A DNA stretch of 7,608 nucleotides, taken from positions 1-7,608 of the forward strand of contig JAEZSL010000291.1 in assembly GCA_023443925.1 (NCBI GenBank), given 5' to 3'. The notes beneath the pieces are model-generated. The model was not told the origin of the DNA. It did no database searches and saw only the letters and a list, made by a program, of their open reading frames with translations. A program made the position numbers and the translations under genes. Shown here piece by piece: positions 7,093-7,608 of the stretch. Origin of the DNA: Bacillota bacterium (GTDB taxonomy: Bacteria; Bacillota_A; Clostridia; Lachnospirales; Lachnospiraceae). The stretch's first letter is position 1. Every line of letters starts with the position of its first letter.

Positions 7093-7110
7093 TACTATAA
7101 CGTTTAAGTA
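7093..7110. promoter_or_regulatory. Main LacI-family operator at the lacI promoter (O1)
   Basis: On the minus strand the site reads TACTTAAACGTTATAGTA, an 18-bp dyad centred on CG with 14 of 18 positions symmetrical (TACT..AACGTT..AGTA). A CG-centred dyad of this size is the usual operator type for LacI-family repressors. It begins one base beyond the predicted start of transcription, so bound repressor would block the promoter. It shares ACTTAAACGTT with the operator at 7385-7395. Confidence 0.7.
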
Positions 7111-7117
7111 CAGGTAT

Positions 7118-7165
7118 AGTATATAATATATGACTAATTAATGCAATACTTTTTTTATTTTTTTT
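7118..7165 (-). promoter_or_regulatory. Promoter of the lacI and transport operon, with UP-like A-tracts
   Basis: On the minus strand, TTGCAT (7141-7146), a 17-bp spacer and TATACT (7118-7123) place the start of transcription near 7111. Directly upstream of the -35 box are two A-tracts of seven and eight bases (7150-7165), as in UP elements that bind the RNA polymerase alpha subunit. The -35 match is modest; the -10, spacing and A-tracts are good. The operator lies immediately downstream, giving a repressible promoter. Confidence 0.65.
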
Positions 7166-7175
7166 GTAAAACTTC

Positions 7176-7193
7176 ATAATATAGCTATATTAT
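7176..7193. repeat. 18-bp perfect AT-rich palindrome
   Basis: ATAATATAGCTATATTAT is perfectly symmetrical. Six T follow shortly after on the plus strand (7196-7201), so it could act as a weak rightward terminator, although it has only one G-C pair. It lies about 10 bp upstream of the A-tracts of the lacI promoter and may instead be a protein-binding site. Confidence 0.4.
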
Positions 7194-7302
7194 TGCTTTT
7201 TTATATGTTGATTATTACTTTCTCTTACGTAAATCTTGCTTATATCACTTTAATTAATCGGTAATAATATCCTGCTTTTAACATCTTTATCCATAGAAAT
7301 AG

Positions 7303-7308
7303 ATTATA
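7303..7308 (-). promoter_or_regulatory. Isolated perfect -10 box (TATAAT) facing the lacI gene
   Basis: TATAAT on the minus strand directly abuts the GACA/TGTC dyad at 7309-7320. At 16-18 bp upstream there is no good -35 box (GTAGAA at 17 bp). If real it would need an activator, and it would give lacI a second, distant promoter with a leader of about 305 nt. Confidence 0.25.
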
Positions 7309-7352
7309 GACAAAAATGTCTCTTATTCTACTTATAAAAAGACATATTTGTC
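7309..7352. repeat. Paired GACA-N4-TGTC dyads, 32 bp apart
   Basis: GACAAAAATGTC (7309-7320) and GACATATTTGTC (7341-7352) share the same half-sites and four-base gap. Their centres are exactly 32 bp apart, about three helical turns, so they face the same side of the DNA. The first extends by one more pair (A7308-T7321). The second overlaps the -35 box of the rightward promoter. This is typical of cooperative binding by a dimeric regulator. The regulator is not in the window and I cannot name it. Confidence 0.55.
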
Positions 7353-7376
7353 ATATATCTCTATCATTTATATGAT
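7348..7376 (+). promoter_or_regulatory. Rightward promoter, divergent from lacI
   Basis: TTGTCA (7348-7353), a 17-bp spacer and TATGAT (7371-7376) match the housekeeping consensus at five of six positions in each box. It is the best consensus promoter in the window. The predicted start is near 7383. Its -35 overlaps a GACA/TGTC dyad, its -10 lies inside an inverted repeat, and an AAACGTTT operator lies just downstream. No gene starts before the window ends, so it must serve a gene to the right, with a leader of more than 220 nt, or a non-coding RNA. Confidence 0.6.
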
Positions 7377-7380
7377 AGAG
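7359..7380. repeat. 9-bp inverted repeat over the rightward -10 box
   Basis: CTCTATCAT (7359-7367) and ATGATAGAG (7372-7380) pair perfectly around a four-base gap and cover the -10 box of the rightward promoter. It could be another operator or a hairpin. No run of more than three T follows, so it is a poor terminator. Confidence 0.5.
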
Positions 7381-7384
7381 TTTA

Positions 7385-7397
7385 ACTTAAACGTTTT
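7385..7397. promoter_or_regulatory. LacI-type operator at the rightward promoter (O3)
   Basis: ACTTAAACGTT (7385-7395) is identical to 11 bases of O1 and contains the 8-bp palindrome AAACGTTT (7389-7396). Its CG centre is 16.5 bp past the end of the -10 box, exactly the spacing of O1 at the lacI promoter. The orientation relative to transcription is also the same. Outside the core the right half is less symmetrical than O1. Confidence 0.6.
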
Positions 7398-7464
7398 CTG
7401 TTATATTTATATCAATGTAAAAATATCGATTTTATTAGGAAAAAGATACAAAACAACAATATAT

Positions 7465-7478
7465 TACAGTATTCTGTA
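7465..7478 (+). other. Short dyad TACAG-TATT-CTGTA in the rightward leader
   Basis: A perfect 5-bp stem with a TATT loop lies about 80 nt into the predicted rightward transcript. The four-base gap equals that of the GACA dyad at 7341-7352. It could be a small RNA hairpin or a regulator site. Evidence is limited to symmetry. Confidence 0.3.
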
Positions 7479-7488
7479 GTCGAATTAC

Positions 7489-7503
7489 TATATAATAGAG
7501 TTT
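7489..7503. repeat. Second copy of TATATRATAGAGTTT, 120 bp from the first
   Basis: TATATAATAGAGTTT matches TATATGATAGAGTTT (7369-7383), which spans the -10 and start of the rightward promoter, at 14 of 15 positions. It contains a perfect TATAAT on the plus strand but no -35 box at 15-19 bp. It may be a duplicated or second promoter element. Confidence 0.45.
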
Positions 7504-7523
7504 TTATTTTGCTTAATCAAATC

Positions 7524-7535
7524 AGTTAATTAACT
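7524..7535. repeat. 12-bp palindrome AGTTAATTAACT
   Basis: A perfect AT-rich palindrome with no T-run beside it on the minus strand. It is not a convincing terminator for any gene entering from the right. Chance is likely at this base composition. Confidence 0.25.
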
Positions 7536-7608
7536 TTATATTTTAGCTTATTCAGACTAAATATCAGTTTCTCTTAGCTCTGCATTCAAAATGTAACATA
7601 CCGCCGTC

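Larger units (their letters stand above)
6992..7608. other. 617-bp gene-free control region upstream of the LacI gene
   Basis: Neither strand has a credible coding region. The three minus-strand frames entering from the right edge stop within about 50 bp, so at most they are a short tail of an unseen gene (for example ending LHFECRAKRN, stop at 7564-7566). What the region does hold is a run of promoters and dyads, listed separately: three AACGTT-type operators, two facing promoters, paired GACA/TGTC dyads, and several AT-rich palindromes. One further CG-centred palindrome, TTACGTAA (7225-7232), was also seen. Confidence 0.75.

Noticed and set aside
7386..7399. Catabolite-responsive (cre) site over the AAACGTTT core
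   Set aside because: It has the CG centre but misses the outer TG and CA positions of the cre consensus. The 11-bp match to O1 explains it better.
7564..7608. C-terminal tail of a minus-strand gene entering from the right (ending LHFECRAKRN)
   Set aside because: Only 14 codons are visible, all three frames stop close by, and there is no terminator after it. It conflicts with the rightward promoter, so it cannot be supported.
1..7608. CRISPR array, tRNA, rRNA or toxin-antitoxin system
   Set aside because: No regularly spaced repeats with unique spacers, no cloverleaf or rRNA-like segment, and no second small gene paired with the 102-aa gene were seen.

Overview
The window looks like low-GC Clostridia, most likely a Lachnospiraceae plant- or fibre-glycan degrader. 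This rests on the AT-rich spacers, strong AGGAGG-type ribosome sites, a lipoprotein with a Thr/Glu-rich linker, a CUT1 sugar transporter with no ATPase of its own, and a clostridial-type large serine recombinase. The family placement is inference. All six genes I support lie on the minus strand, so the window is transcribed from right to left.

Right to left: about 617 bp without a gene (6992-7608) forms a dense control region. Next come a LacI-family repressor (5975-6991), a sugar-binding lipoprotein (4431-5876), and two CUT1 permeases (3319-4218 and 2450-3319) whose stop and start codons share one base. A clear intrinsic terminator (2262-2301) closes this carbohydrate-uptake operon. Just beyond it, a separate two-gene unit begins: a 102-aa protein of unknown function (1888-2196) and a large serine recombinase (188-1789). 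About 190 bp of AT-rich DNA with a 19-bp tandem repeat and an inverted repeat lies to the left.

The transporter would import an oligosaccharide or monosaccharide using an ATPase shared from elsewhere in the genome, probably MsmK/UgpC-like. The substrate cannot be read from the sequence, and no glycoside hydrolase is present in the window.

The most interesting signal is in the right-hand control region. The lacI promoter (TTGCAT-N17-TATACT, preceded by A-tracts) and an opposite, rightward promoter (TTGTCA-N17-TATGAT) each carry the same 11-bp word, ACTTAAACGTT. Both copies lie in the same orientation relative to transcription, and the CG centre is 16.5 bp past the -10 box in both cases. This predicts one LacI regulon covering its own operon and an unseen gene to the right of the window. 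A pair of GACA-N4-TGTC dyads exactly 32 bp apart, one touching the rightward -35 box, suggests a second regulator acts there.
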